Shown: positions 26,788 to 35,239, counted from the stretch's first letter. The stretch is DNA of 64,000 nt from Clostridiales bacterium (GCA_004555155.1 SFJH01000002.1:1-64000); one strand, 5' to 3'. The notes: generated by a model from the letters alone, not told the origin. Program-made: numbers and translations.

Positions 26788-27252
26788 TTACCGCACATTG
26801 CGTTTGCCGGTCATCTCGCTGATCGTCAAGCACAGCACACATACGGCTTCAATGGCCCTTTCGGGAAAAGCCTCCATCGGCTCCTGTCCATAATTGGCAA
26901 GGATCGCGTTGAGCCCGCGCGGCTTCTCCTCCATCCCGACAATGTACATGCGGCCATTTCCGCAAACCGACTCGTATCGCATGGTACTGCTGATGCCGCT
27001 GCCCTCGAACCGGTGCGCACAGCTCATCGCAAATGAGACCTGCGGATTGCGGCGCAGCAGCTCCAGCTTCCTGCCCTCTCCGGCGCAGTGGAAATAAAGC
27101 GCCGTATCATCGCCGTCGGTCTCCACGCCGAAGTTCATCGGCACCGTATAGGGACAATGCTCATCCATGAACGACACATAGCACACATCGCACCTGCGCA
27201 TGATGTCCAGCATCTCGCCGCGCGCAGTGACCTCCCGATCCCTTCTCCGCAT
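26788..27252 (-). CDS. NimA-like pyridoxamine-5'-phosphate oxidase family flavoprotein
   Basis: A 154-residue split-barrel flavin-binding protein. The opening CDVCYVSFMDEHCPYTVPMNF and later LYFHCAGEGRKLELLRRNPQVSF are hallmarks of the NimA subgroup, which reduces nitro-compounds or has unknown roles in anaerobes. FMN as cofactor is inferred from the family. GGGGGA precedes the ATG. It is upstream of, and likely cotranscribed with, the radical SAM gene. Confidence 0.85.
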   Translation of the reverse strand: MRRRDREVTARGEMLDIMRRCDVCYVSFMDEHCPYTVPMNFGVETDGDDTALYFHCAGEGRKLELLRRNPQVSFAMSCAHRFEGSGISSTMRYESVCGNGRMYIVGMEEKPRGLNAILANYGQEPMEAFPERAIEAVCVLCLTISEMTGKRNVR

Positions 27253-27327
27253 CTCAAATCCCCCGTCTGAGCGTTCTGCGCTCCATTATACCCCTCATCG
27301 TTCCGATTGTCCAGACCCTCTCCCATG

Positions 27328-27354
27328 AAAAGAACCCCGCCGAAGCGGGGCTCT
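27328..27354 (-). terminator. Terminator of the oadB-oadG-like operon
   Basis: Stem of CCCCGC/GCGGGG with a CGAA (minus: TTCG) loop and flanking A/T run; on the minus strand it ends in TTCTTTT, directly behind the small gene that stops at 27358. Confidence 0.8.
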
Positions 27355-27357
27355 TTC

Positions 27358-27507
27358 TCACGCACGCTTTCCGTGCTTCGCAGTCGCCTTATTCAGCACC
27401 CAGACCACTGCGATGATCACGAGCGTGACGGCAAATACGCCCGCCCAGCCGAGCATGGCGTCCGGGATGGCGGCAACCATTGCCGGAAAATTGATTTCGA
27501 ATTTCAT
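27358..27507 (-). CDS. Small membrane protein, OadG-like gamma subunit candidate
   Basis: A 49-residue frame with an excellent ribosome site (AGGAGG, spaced from the ATG at 27507) only 19 bases after oadB. It has one membrane helix (about residues 18-38, GWAGVFAVTLVIIAVVWVLN) and a short basic tail KATAKHGKRA. Gamma subunits of Na+-pumping decarboxylases (OadG) are small single-helix proteins that anchor the complex, and context here fits, though it is shorter than usual (about 80 residues) and lacks the His-rich tail. Confidence 0.7.
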   Translation of the reverse strand: MKFEINFPAMVAAIPDAMLGWAGVFAVTLVIIAVVWVLNKATAKHGKRA

Positions 27508-27526
27508 GCTGCGCTCCTCCTTCCAA

Positions 27527-28648
27527 TCAGCCGAACAGGCCCAGGATCAGTCCGCCCGCGATCACGGACGCGATCTGTCCGGAGACGTTCACACCCACGG
27601 CATGCATCAGCAGGAAGTTCTGGTTGTCCTCCTGCAGGCCCATCTTGTTGACCACGCGGGCCGACATCGGAAACGCGGAGATGCCCGCCGCGCCGATCAT
27701 CGGGTTGATCTTCTTCTTCAGGAACAGGTTGAACAACTTCGCGATCATGACGCCGCCCACGGTATCAAACACAAACGCAACCAGACCCAGCAGCAGGATG
27801 ATCAGCGTATTGGCGTTCAGGAACTGCTCCCACTGCATTCTGGTGGCGACGGTGATGCCCAGGAACAGGGTGATCAGGTTCGCCAGCGTCTTCTGGGCGG
27901 TTTCGGACAGATTGTCCAGCACGCCGCACTCGCGAATCAGATTGCCGAACATCAGCGCGCCGATCAGCGCAACGCTCCGCCGCGCAACCAGGCCGACGAT
28001 CACGGTAATGATGATCGGGAACAGGATCTTGGTGGTCTTGGAGACCTCGCTGGCGGAGTACTCCATGCGGATGCGGCGTTCCTTCTTCGTCGTAATCGCG
28101 CGGATAACCGGCGGCTGGACAATCGGCACCAGCGCCATGTACGAGTACGCGACCACCACGATCGCGCCGATGTAATTGGACTTCAGGAAGTTGGCCACGA
28201 AAATGGAAGTCGGGCCGTCCGCCGCGCCAATGATGGCGATGGAAGCCGCGTCATTCAGCTCAAAGCCGAACAGCAGCGCCATCAGCAGCGTAAAGAAGAT
28301 GCCGAACTGCGCCGCCGCACCGAAGATCATCAGCTTCGGGTTGGACAGCAAAGGCGTGAAGTCGATCATCGCGCCGATGCCGATGAACAGCAGCAGCGGG
28401 AACAGCTCGTTGGAAATTCCCGCGTCGAACAGCACACTGAGGAAGCCCTCCTCCACCACGCCGTCGATGACCTGTGTAATTGCGCCGGACTGGGGCAGGT
28501 TGACCAGAATAGCGCCGAATCCCATGGGCAGCAGCAGCGCCGGCTCCATGTCCTTCTTAATCGCCAGGTAGATCAGAAGACCGCCAATCGCCCACATGAC
28601 AATATACTGCCACTGAAACATTCGAAACGATTCAAGCAAGGTATCCAA
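27527..28648 (-). CDS. oadB: Sodium-ion-translocating decarboxylase beta subunit
   Basis: A 373-residue polytopic protein of the OadB/GcdB/MmdB family, the membrane subunit that couples decarboxylation of carboxybiotin to Na+ export. Recognisable segments include MGFGAILVNLP, GIGAMIDFTPLL, AIIGAADGPTSIF (with the conserved Asp used for ion transport) and GAAGISAFPMSARVV. The alpha (carboxyltransferase) and biotin carrier subunits are not in this window, so which acid is decarboxylated (oxaloacetate, methylmalonyl-CoA or glutaconyl-CoA) is open. A hairpin-containing leader precedes it. Confidence 0.93.
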   Translation of the reverse strand: MDTLLESFRMFQWQYIVMWAIGGLLIYLAIKKDMEPALLLPMGFGAILVNLPQSGAITQVIDGVVEEGFLSVLFDAGISNELFPLLLFIGIGAMIDFTPLLSNPKLMIFGAAAQFGIFFTLLMALLFGFELNDAASIAIIGAADGPTSIFVANFLKSNYIGAIVVVAYSYMALVPIVQPPVIRAITTKKERRIRMEYSASEVSKTTKILFPIIITVIVGLVARRSVALIGALMFGNLIRECGVLDNLSETAQKTLANLITLFLGITVATRMQWEQFLNANTLIILLLGLVAFVFDTVGGVMIAKLFNLFLKKKINPMIGAAGISAFPMSARVVNKMGLQEDNQNFLLMHAVGVNVSGQIASVIAGGLILGLFG

Positions 28649-28674
28649 ATCGAATCCCCCTCCAAAAAAATATC

Positions 28675-28726
28675 AAAAAAGCGGGACTTCTATCGCGGCC
28701 ACGCCACAATAAAAGTCTCGCTTTTT
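28675..28726 (-). terminator. Leader terminator before oadB
   Basis: Arms 28675-28689 and 28713-28726 form a long stem (one G-T pair); on the minus strand it is followed by TTTTTTGATATTTTTTT, 27 bases ahead of the oadB start. Its 5' arm on the transcript contains GAGACTT, which is also needed for P1 of the putative aptamer upstream, so it looks like a switchable terminator. Confidence 0.7.
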
Positions 28727-28798
28727 CATACAACAGCGGGCATTTAAGCCGTATTGACGCCAATTGTAACGGAATATCCGCAAGCTACTCCCCTTTAT
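28709..28798 (-). promoter_or_regulatory. Candidate yybP-ykoY-like riboswitch upstream of oadB
   Basis: Reading the minus strand after the promoter, the leader has AAAGGGGAGTAGCTTGCG (GGGGAGTAG at 28785-28793), GTCAATAC (28751-28758), TTAAATG (28741-28747) and GAGAC (28715-28719), the same elements in the same order as in the mntP leader. ATAAAGG (28792-28798) pairs with CTTTTAT (28709-28715) as P1. The 21 bases between TTAAATG and GAGAC are longer than in the mntP copy. It may be a yybP-ykoY member or a relative sensing another cation. Confidence 0.55.
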
Positions 28799-28807
28799 CT
28801 GCTTTCC

Positions 28808-28837
28808 ATTATACGCACCGATCGTTCCATCTGTCAA
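28808..28837 (-). promoter_or_regulatory. Promoter of the oadB leader
   Basis: Minus-strand TTGACA (28832-28837), 18-base spacer, TATAAT (28808-28813); both boxes are perfect consensus. Confidence 0.85.
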
Positions 28838-28858
28838 GTTAAAATCCGGAATCGCTGG

Positions 28859-29503
28859 TTATTCTGCGTCGCTGGTCAGCTCGGAGCGCAGACGGCGCAT
28901 CTCCTTGAGCGTTTCGTCCAGACGGCCCTCCACCTCGGACATCATGCGATAGACGTCGTGGCTGGCCTTCAGGCGCATCTCGCCGGCCTCCACGCGGGCG
29001 TCGTTCTTGATGCTGCGCGCCTCGTCGCGAGCCTGTCTCACGATCTCGGAATCGCTGATCATGTGATCCGCGCGCTCCTGCGCGTCGTCCAGAATGGCCT
29101 TCGCCTCGTCCTCGGCGTCCACCACGATCTGATCGGCTTCCCGGCGCGCGTTTTCCAGCGCCTTGTTGGCCTTCATCTCCGCAGAGGTCACGCGGCTGAT
29201 CGCGGTGTTCTCCGCATCGCCCATAATCCGGCTGCGCTCGGAATACATCTGCATGCCGTACTGAATCGCGTCCGGAAGATTGCTGTCCATCTCATCGATG
29301 ACCTTCAGGCAGCTTTCCACGTCGATGAGCGCTTTACCAGTCAAAGGAACCCGGCTTCCACGCTCCAGCAGGATGCGCAGATGCTTCAGCAGCTCGATAA
29401 AATAGACCATGTCGTTGACGTCTTCATGATCATTGACCGGCTGCGCTTCCGCCTGGGACTGCTGTTCCTCCGCCTCGTAGAACTTCTCCTGATCGTGATC
29501 CAT
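28859..29503 (-). CDS. Coiled-coil protein, DivIVA/ATP-synthase-B-like
   Basis: A 214-residue, highly charged protein. After an acidic N terminus and a short domain (about 30-85, VYFIELLKHLRILLERGSRVPLTGK), residues about 95-205 form a long Ala/Glu/Arg heptad coiled coil of the kind often labelled DivIVA-like or F-type ATPase B-like. It has no membrane segment. It starts one base after the coaD stop and belongs to the rsmD-coaD operon, a position where Clostridia often carry such a protein; a cell-division or scaffold role is inferred only. Confidence 0.7.
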   Translation of the reverse strand: MDHDQEKFYEAEEQQSQAEAQPVNDHEDVNDMVYFIELLKHLRILLERGSRVPLTGKALIDVESCLKVIDEMDSNLPDAIQYGMQMYSERSRIMGDAENTAISRVTSAEMKANKALENARREADQIVVDAEDEAKAILDDAQERADHMISDSEIVRQARDEARSIKNDARVEAGEMRLKASHDVYRMMSEVEGRLDETLKEMRRLRSELTSDAE

Positions 29504-29504
29504 C

Positions 29505-30002
29505 TTAGTCCTTCCTTTCCGTTCCCGGCGCAACGCCGAAAGCGTCATAGATTTTGTCAATGATCTCCTCCGGAACCATTGAATCGATCGGCGCGCCGTG
29601 CGAGGCGCAATCCCTGACGATCGTCGAGGAGATCATGCTGTATTGGGGCTGACAGGTCAGAAAGACCGTCTCCACCCCGCCGATTTTCCGGTTGGCCTCG
29701 GCCATCTGCATCTCAAACAGCAGGTCGGCCGAATTGCGAAGCCCCCGCACAATCACGTCCGCGCCCTCGCGCTTCATGACGTCCACCAGAAGCCCGCAGT
29801 CCGAAATCACCCGGATATTGGGAAACTTCTCCGTCACCTTCCGCAGCATTTCCAGCCGCTGCGCAGGAGAAAACAGATACTTTTTTTCCGCCTGGGACAA
29901 CACGGCCACCACGAGCTCGTCAAACAGTCCGGCTGCCCGGGCAATGATGTCCAGATGGCCCAGCGTCGGCGGCGAAAAGCTGCCCGCGTAAATCGCCTTC
30001 AT
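29505..30002 (-). CDS. coaD: Phosphopantetheine adenylyltransferase
   Basis: A 165-residue enzyme that transfers AMP from ATP to 4'-phosphopantetheine, the fourth step of coenzyme A synthesis. Present are the nucleotidyltransferase motif TLGH at residues 13-16 in AGSFSPPTLGHLD, RGLRNSADLLFE for pantetheine binding, and the ISSTIVRD end motif. Its ATG overlaps the rsmD stop by four bases, the common rsmD-coaD pair. Confidence 0.96.
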   Translation of the reverse strand: MKAIYAGSFSPPTLGHLDIIARAAGLFDELVVAVLSQAEKKYLFSPAQRLEMLRKVTEKFPNIRVISDCGLLVDVMKREGADVIVRGLRNSADLLFEMQMAEANRKIGGVETVFLTCQPQYSMISSTIVRDCASHGAPIDSMVPEEIIDKIYDAFGVAPGTERKD

Positions 30003-30559
30003 TCCGCAGCCTCCCTTATCAGCTCCACGCTGGTCGCGCCGTAATTCCGGGTGTCATAGCTGACAAATCCCTCCGGAATCGGCACCGGTTTTTCCCTCAG
30101 CCGCTCGGCGACGATCAGGCAATCCTCACCTAACGCGCCGCGCGCCTTCAGGCGCAGAAGCGCGTCGCCATAGGCGTCAGTCATCCGATATGGCGGATCC
30201 AAAAAAACCAAATCGAATTTCATCCCGGCCAGTGAATCGATTGCCGCCCGGTAGTCCGCCCGCAGAATCCGCACGCGCTCGGGGAGCTCTTCTTTCAGCA
30301 CGTTCTGCGCGTTGCGTTCGATCGCCTGAATCGCCTCTCTCGCACAATCGACAATCACCGCGTGCGCAGCGCCCCGGCTCAATGCTTCCAGCGCCATCGC
30401 GCCGGTTCCGCCAAATAGATCCAGAACGCTGGCGTCGTACACGCGCGCGCCCATGATATTGAACAGCGACTCGCGCACCTTGTCCGCCGTCGGCCGGGTT
30501 TCCTCTCCTGACGGCGCGAATAATCTTCGTCCGCGGGCTTCCCCTGATATTATGCGCAT
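29999..30559 (-). CDS. rsmD: 16S rRNA (guanine-966-N2)-methyltransferase
   Basis: A 186-residue Rossmann methyltransferase that modifies G966 of 16S rRNA. Motif I LDLFGGTGAM (46-55) and catalytic DPPY (121-124) are clear, as is the N-terminal MRIISGEARGRRL that is typical of RsmD. The start at 30559 follows AGGTGGTG. First gene of an operon with coaD and the coiled-coil protein. Confidence 0.95.
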   Translation of the reverse strand: MRIISGEARGRRLFAPSGEETRPTADKVRESLFNIMGARVYDASVLDLFGGTGAMALEALSRGAAHAVIVDCAREAIQAIERNAQNVLKEELPERVRILRADYRAAIDSLAGMKFDLVFLDPPYRMTDAYGDALLRLKARGALGEDCLIVAERLREKPVPIPEGFVSYDTRNYGATSVELIREAAE

Positions 30560-30584
30560 GGCACCACCTATGGTATTTGTCGTA

Positions 30585-30613
30585 ATTATATCACATTTAT
30601 GCAATAGTTGCAA
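30585..30613 (-). promoter_or_regulatory. Promoter of the rsmD-coaD operon
   Basis: Minus-strand TTGCAA (30608-30613), 17-base spacer, TATAAT (30585-30590). It leaves a leader of only about 20 bases. Confidence 0.75.
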
Positions 30614-30632
30614 ATGGTTTTTCGAAATAAAA

Positions 30633-31283
30633 TCAAATTTCGGGCTTGCGAATTTTGGGGGCATTCTTCTTCCGGCCGATGCGGGAACGGGCCTTGGCGC
30701 GGCGCTTGCCCTCCGCCATCGCCTTTTCCGTCTTTTCCCAAAGCTTCGGGCCCTGCAGATAGCCCGCGAACTGGCATACCGGCAGCAGGAAGGGGCCCGC
30801 CATCAGCACCGCCACGATATCCGGCGTGAGCACATTGAACAGCTCATGCCAATGGACGACGATGGGCCAGTAGCCGATCGAAACGACGAACGACGCCATG
30901 CGCGTGCCCAGCTGCACGCCCTCGGGCGCCTTCAGCAGCATGCACGCGATATACACGGAATTCACCAGATAGCCGATCAGACCTCCGGCGAGAATGGATT
31001 TCACGCCGTTGGAAACGCTGAACGCCTGCCTGTACATCTTATCGTCGATCTGATCCGCACGCCCGGGCTGCTGTCCGATATGGCGGATGGAGCTGGAAAC
31101 CGAGCATGCTTCATGGCCGATTCCCTGGCCCTGGCGGAACGCCATATAGCACGCCAGCAGCAGCACCACGATTCCCAAGGCGATGAACACCGTCATGTTT
31201 CCAAAGGAAAGCACCGTAAAACTGACAAAGATCAGAATGGCTTTCAGAACGGAAACGCTCTTCCACATGTCAAAAACTGTCAA
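30633..31283 (-). CDS. Uncharacterised membrane protein (216 residues)
   Basis: I cannot name this protein. It has two N-terminal membrane helices (about 15-55), a hydrophilic stretch, then further helices around residues 95-115 and 150-185, and a very basic tail ending KARSRIGRKKNAPKIRKPEI. A TTG at 31283 preceded by AAAGGAAG is the best start; it begins 16 bases after the alr stop, so it is probably the second gene of the alr operon. Confidence 0.6.
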   Translation of the reverse strand: MTVFDMWKSVSVLKAILIFVSFTVLSFGNMTVFIALGIVVLLLACYMAFRQGQGIGHEACSVSSSIRHIGQQPGRADQIDDKMYRQAFSVSNGVKSILAGGLIGYLVNSVYIACMLLKAPEGVQLGTRMASFVVSIGYWPIVVHWHELFNVLTPDIVAVLMAGPFLLPVCQFAGYLQGPKLWEKTEKAMAEGKRRAKARSRIGRKKNAPKIRKPEI

Positions 31284-31299
31284 TTCAATCTTCCTTTCA

Positions 31300-32400
31300 T
31301 CAATCCGCAATCACCCTCGGGATGCGCGGCAGGAAGCCGAGCATGATCTCGTAGGGGATGGTCTCCGCCTGCTCCGCCAGCTCATCCGGTGTGATGCGCT
31401 CGCCGCCCTGGCTCCCCATGAGCACCACCTCATCGTCCAGCGTCACATTTGGAATCCCGGTAATGTCCGCCATCAGCATATCCATGCACACCCGACCGAT
31501 GATCGGCGCGCGCCGGCCATGCACCAGCACATGCGCGCGGTTGCTCAGGATGCGCGGATAGCCGTCGCCATATCCGATGGGCAGCGTCATGACCGTCGTC
31601 TCCCGCTCCGCGCGGTAGGTTCTTCCATATCCGACAGTATCCCCCGCCTGAATCCGCTCGATGCGGATCGGGCGCGTCGAAAGCGTCTGCGCATGCCGAA
31701 TCTCCCCATCCATCTCCGGCATGCAGCTGCCGTAGAGGCCGATGCCCGCGCGCACCATGTCGTGCTGATAGCGCGGATTCAGCATTGCGGTGGACGCCGC
31801 CGCGTGCGCAACGGGGCGGTAACCCGCGGCATGAATGCGATCGAGCATTGCGCAGAACACCCGATCCTGCTGTTCGGTAAAATCCGGCTCGCTGTCCGCC
31901 GCGCAGAAGTGGGTAAAGCACCCCTCCATCTCCACATGCGGGCATGCGCGCCACCTGTTCAGCAGCGCGTCCAGCTCCTCCATCCGGCGCACGCCGATGC
32001 GCGACATGCCGGAATCGATCTTCAGATGCGCCTTCGCCGGAACGCCCAGGCGAACCGCCTCGTCCTCCAGCACATCCAGCGCCTCGGGCGTATAGACCGC
32101 CTGGGAGGCGTTGACCCGAACCGCTTCCCGCAAGGATTCCTCGCAGCCGCCGCCGAGGATGACGATCATGCCGCGCACGCCGCCCTCCCGGAGCGCGCGC
32201 GCCTCCTCGACCATGGCCACCGCGAACGCATCCGCCAGACCCAGCCGCTCCAGTTCCAGCGCAAAGGGCAGCGCGCCATGGCCATAAGCGTCCGCCTTGA
32301 CCACGCAGAGCATCTTCACGTTCTCCGGCACCCGAGCCCGCAGCGCCTTCGCGTTGCCAACGAGGGTCTGGAGTGAAACCGTCATCTTAGTGGGCCGCAT
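31300..32400 (-). CDS. alr: Alanine racemase
   Basis: A 366-residue PLP enzyme interconverting L- and D-alanine for peptidoglycan. The PLP lysine is K35 in VVKADAYGHG; the second-half catalytic tyrosine region is DMVRAGIGLYG and TVGYGRTYRA. The start at 32400 has GGAGGCG upstream; earlier codons belong to the promoter region. In spore formers a second Alr may serve the spore coat, but nothing here marks this one as such. Confidence 0.95.
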   Translation of the reverse strand: MRPTKMTVSLQTLVGNAKALRARVPENVKMLCVVKADAYGHGALPFALELERLGLADAFAVAMVEEARALREGGVRGMIVILGGGCEESLREAVRVNASQAVYTPEALDVLEDEAVRLGVPAKAHLKIDSGMSRIGVRRMEELDALLNRWRACPHVEMEGCFTHFCAADSEPDFTEQQDRVFCAMLDRIHAAGYRPVAHAAASTAMLNPRYQHDMVRAGIGLYGSCMPEMDGEIRHAQTLSTRPIRIERIQAGDTVGYGRTYRAERETTVMTLPIGYGDGYPRILSNRAHVLVHGRRAPIIGRVCMDMLMADITGIPNVTLDDEVVLMGSQGGERITPDELAEQAETIPYEIMLGFLPRIPRVIAD

Positions 32401-32448
32401 TTCTGTTCGCCTCCGCAAAAAGTAGAGAAAAATCCCCTTTGAAGAATT

Positions 32449-32477
32449 ATTATACCTCATTCCCGTCAAAATTGCAA
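32449..32477 (-). promoter_or_regulatory. Promoter of alr
   Basis: Minus-strand TTGCAA (32472-32477), 17-base spacer, TATAAT (32449-32454). Confidence 0.75.
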
Positions 32478-32531
32478 CATTTTTGTCCACATTACCGCAA
32501 AATTCACAGGAAAGAAACTGTGCGGCAGGGC

Positions 32532-32561
32532 TTGCAAAACGCCCTCCCAACATGATATACT
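32532..32561 (+). promoter_or_regulatory. Promoter of the DUF624 gene
   Basis: TTGCAA (32532-32537), 18-base spacer, TATACT (32556-32561), divergent from the alr promoter. Confidence 0.65.
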
Positions 32562-32605
32562 ACTGGGTATACAGAACTCTTGGGACAAGGTGGTGTCATT
32601 CTTCT

Positions 32606-33532
32606 ATGTCGTTCTTCGGAAACCTGATGAACAACTACTATTACGGCAAGGCCGGCAAGGGCGATTATACCGTTTCGGATATGCCGCAGAACCGGATTCA
32701 GCTGTTTGGCGCAGTGTTCAAGGTGCGCTGGGGCAGCATGTTCGGCGTCAACCTGCTGTACATGATCTTCTGGCTGCCGACGTTTGTCTGGGGGCTCATG
32801 CACGTCTCGCTGCTGTTTTCGGCGGACACTGTGCTCACCGCCGAGAACATTTCCAGCTACTTCACGACCTTCCTGCTGGGACTCGTGCCCTGCATCGCCA
32901 TCACCGGCCCGTTCACTGCAGGCGCAACCTTCGTCCTGCGCAACTGGGCCCGCGATCAGCACAGCTTCGTCTGGAGCGATTTCTGGGACGCGGTGAAGGC
33001 CAACTGGAAGCAGGCGCTGCCGGTATCCATCATCAGCGGGCTGATGCCCCTGGTGGTCTATGTGGGCTGGGTATTCTACGGACAGCTCGCCGCGCAGTCC
33101 TTCTTCTATCTCATCCCGCTGTGTCTGGTTGTCCTCGTGTTCGTCGTCTGGAAGCTCAGCGAAATGATCATCTATACGCTGATGGTCACCTATGAGCTCA
33201 GCTTCATCAATCTGATCCGCAACGCGGTGCTGCTCACCATGGCGAAGCTCCCGCTGGCCATCGGCATCAAGCTGCTGACCTGGATCGTTCCGGCGCTCAC
33301 CTTCGCGGTGTGCTGGTTCTTCCCCGACACCCAGCTGTACGCGCTGCTGATCGTGTCGCTGCTGTATCTGGTGTATGTGCCCATCTTCAACCGGCTGATC
33401 ATCGCCTCCTATTCCAACGCGCTGTGTGAAAAGTACCTGAACATCAAGATCGAGGGCGCCGAAACCAACATCGGCCTTCGCCCGGAGGATTGGGACGACA
33501 CCGAGTATCTCCCCGAGGACGACGAGGACTGA
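32606..33532 (+). CDS. DUF624 (YesL-like) membrane protein
   Basis: A 308-residue membrane protein of the DUF624 family, named for B. subtilis YesL, which sits among rhamnogalacturonan-use genes. About six helices; the ITGPFTAGATFVLRNWARDQHSFVWSDF-type stretch (first parts at about 95-120) is typical. It ends in an acidic tail LPEDDED. No sugar transporter is beside it here. Start at 32606, with AAGGTGG upstream. Function unknown. Confidence 0.8.
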   Translation: MSFFGNLMNNYYYGKAGKGDYTVSDMPQNRIQLFGAVFKVRWGSMFGVNLLYMIFWLPTFVWGLMHVSLLFSADTVLTAENISSYFTTFLLGLVPCIAITGPFTAGATFVLRNWARDQHSFVWSDFWDAVKANWKQALPVSIISGLMPLVVYVGWVFYGQLAAQSFFYLIPLCLVVLVFVVWKLSEMIIYTLMVTYELSFINLIRNAVLLTMAKLPLAIGIKLLTWIVPALTFAVCWFFPDTQLYALLIVSLLYLVYVPIFNRLIIASYSNALCEKYLNIKIEGAETNIGLRPEDWDDTEYLPEDDED

Positions 33533-33544
33533 CCCGTTTTTCGC

Positions 33545-33575
33545 CGGCGGCGCATGACCATGCGCCGCCGTTTTT
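33545..33575 (+). terminator. Terminator of the DUF624 gene
   Basis: An 11-bp perfect stem (33545-33555 with 33560-33570), loop GACC, then TTTTT. It sits just 23 bases before the U32 gene, which must rely on read-through or an unseen promoter. Confidence 0.85.
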
Positions 33576-33597
33576 CAGCACGAAAGGAGTGTGCGCA

Positions 33598-34815
33598 ATG
33601 CCTTCGTTTGAGCTTCTCGCCCCTGCAGGCGATCCGGAACGGCTGACGACCGCCCTGCGCTTCGGCGCGGACGCAGTCTATGTCGGCGGCCCGAGACTGC
33701 AGCTGCGCGCCGGTGCGGTGGGGTTCTCCATGGACGGTCTCGCCGACGCCGCGCAGACCGTTCACGCCGCCGGTAAGAAACTGTACGTCACCGTCAACGC
33801 CTTCGCCACCAACGCCGAAATCGACGGAATCGGCGACTATGCGCAGGCCCTGAAGGCGCTGGGGGCGGATGCGGTCATCGTCTCCGATCTCGGCGCGATC
33901 TCCGCCATCCGCCGGGCCGCCCCGGATCTGAACGTTCACGTCAGCACGCAGGCCAACTGTCTGAACTACGCCGCCGCCAGCGTCTACGCCGACCTGGGCG
34001 CGACGCGCGTGGTGCTGGGCCGCGAGATGTCGCTGGAGGAGATCGCCGCGCTGCGCGCGAAAGTGCCCGCTTCGCTTGAACTGGAGGCCTTTGTGCACGG
34101 CGCGATGTGCATGTCCTACTCCGGCCGGTGCATGATCAGCGCCTACCTCTCCGGGCGCAGCGCCAACCGCGGCGCGTGCGCCCAGTCCTGCCGCTGGACG
34201 TATCATCTGATGGAGGAAAAGCGCCCCGGACAATTCTTCCCGGTGGAAGAGGATGATCGGGGCATGACCATCCTCAGCTCGCTGGATCTGAACTGCCTGT
34301 CGTTCCTGGATCAGATCATGGATGCGGGCGTGGTCTCGTTCAAGATCGAGGGGCGCATGAAGTCGCCCTACTACGTCGCCACCGCAACCAACGCCTACCG
34401 CAAGCGGATCGATGCGATTCTCAGCGGTTCCGCTTCGCCGGAGCACACCGCCATGCTTCAGCGCGAGCTGAACGCCGCCAGCCATCGCCCCTATTCCAGC
34501 GGATTCTACTTCGGCGAGCTGAAGCACCATGCACCGGACGAGGGCGCCTATCTTCAGGACTGCACCTTCGTGGGCGTCGTGCGCGAAGCGTCCGGCAGCG
34601 GGCGCATCCGCTTCGAAGCCCGCAACAAAATCACAGAGGGCGATCGCGTGGAGATCCTTTCGCCCGACAGTCTCGGGCTTTCATTCATCGCAGAAAACAT
34701 CTGCTCTGACAGCGGCGTCCGCGAATCCGCCGCCGCAAGGCCGTCGGAGATCTATGAAATGGACTGCGATCAGCCCGTCTCCCCCGGCGACCTGCTGCGC
34801 ATCCGCAATGGATAA
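33598..34815 (+). CDS. U32 family peptidase / tRNA hydroxylation protein TrhP-like (first copy)
   Basis: A 405-residue U32-family protein. Typical motifs: ELLAPAGDPERL at the N terminus, VYVGGPRLQLRAGA, FVHGAMCMSYSGRCMIS and the Cys-rich RGACAQSCRW. Relatives RlhA and TrhP work in prephenate-dependent hydroxylation of 23S rRNA or tRNA rather than as proteases. Firmicutes often have two such genes; the second is at 42738. AAAGGAG precedes the ATG. Confidence 0.85.
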   Translation: MPSFELLAPAGDPERLTTALRFGADAVYVGGPRLQLRAGAVGFSMDGLADAAQTVHAAGKKLYVTVNAFATNAEIDGIGDYAQALKALGADAVIVSDLGAISAIRRAAPDLNVHVSTQANCLNYAAASVYADLGATRVVLGREMSLEEIAALRAKVPASLELEAFVHGAMCMSYSGRCMISAYLSGRSANRGACAQSCRWTYHLMEEKRPGQFFPVEEDDRGMTILSSLDLNCLSFLDQIMDAGVVSFKIEGRMKSPYYVATATNAYRKRIDAILSGSASPEHTAMLQRELNAASHRPYSSGFYFGELKHHAPDEGAYLQDCTFVGVVREASGSGRIRFEARNKITEGDRVEILSPDSLGLSFIAENICSDSGVRESAAARPSEIYEMDCDQPVSPGDLLRIRNG

Positions 34816-34965
34816 CACGATCAAAGCCGCCTGTGAAACCGGTCGTGCCGCGCTGTCCTTCCCAAAGGCGCAACCAGCGGAAAACGTGGGATGATCCGCT
34901 TTCCCCCAGTCTTCCTTTTTCCCGATGCAAGTGCTCGGATTTTCATCGAAGGGTTCAATCACACA

Positions 34966-35005
34966 AAAACCGCCGGAGCGCGCCTGCGCGCGTTCCGGCG
35001 GTTTT
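34966..35005. terminator. Bidirectional terminator between the U32 gene and SASP gene
   Basis: An 18-bp stem (34966-34983 with 34988-35005) with AAAA at its start and TTTT at its end. Confidence 0.9.
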
Positions 35006-35011
35006 GCTCAA

Positions 35012-35239
35012 TCAGTAGCGGGGCTGGTTCTGCGTCTGGCCGCCCATCTGGCGCTCCTGCGCCTCGATCATCTTCTTGACCATGTTGCCGCCAATGTGGC
35101 CGGCGTCCTTGCTGGTCATGTTGCCGTTGTAGCCCTGGTTCAGGGTGATGCCCAGCTCGTTGGCAACCTCGTGCTTCATGTTGTACATCGCCTGACGGGC
35201 CTCGGGCACATTGATCTGATTGGAATTCTTCGATGCCAT
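35012..35239 (-). CDS. Alpha/beta-type small acid-soluble spore protein (first)
   Basis: A 75-residue SASP that would coat spore DNA. The N terminus MASKNSNQINVPEARQAMYNMKHEVANELGI-type layout (opening MASKNSNQ), the NQGYNGNMTSKDAGHIGGNMVKKMI half with GG turn and basic helix match the family, although the sequence is diverged (an asparagine/glycine-rich turn with GYNG). The ATG at 35239 after GGAG is preferred. It lies 48 bases behind the second SASP gene. Confidence 0.9.
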   Translation of the reverse strand: MASKNSNQINVPEARQAMYNMKHEVANELGITLNQGYNGNMTSKDAGHIGGNMVKKMIEAQERQMGGQTQNQPRY

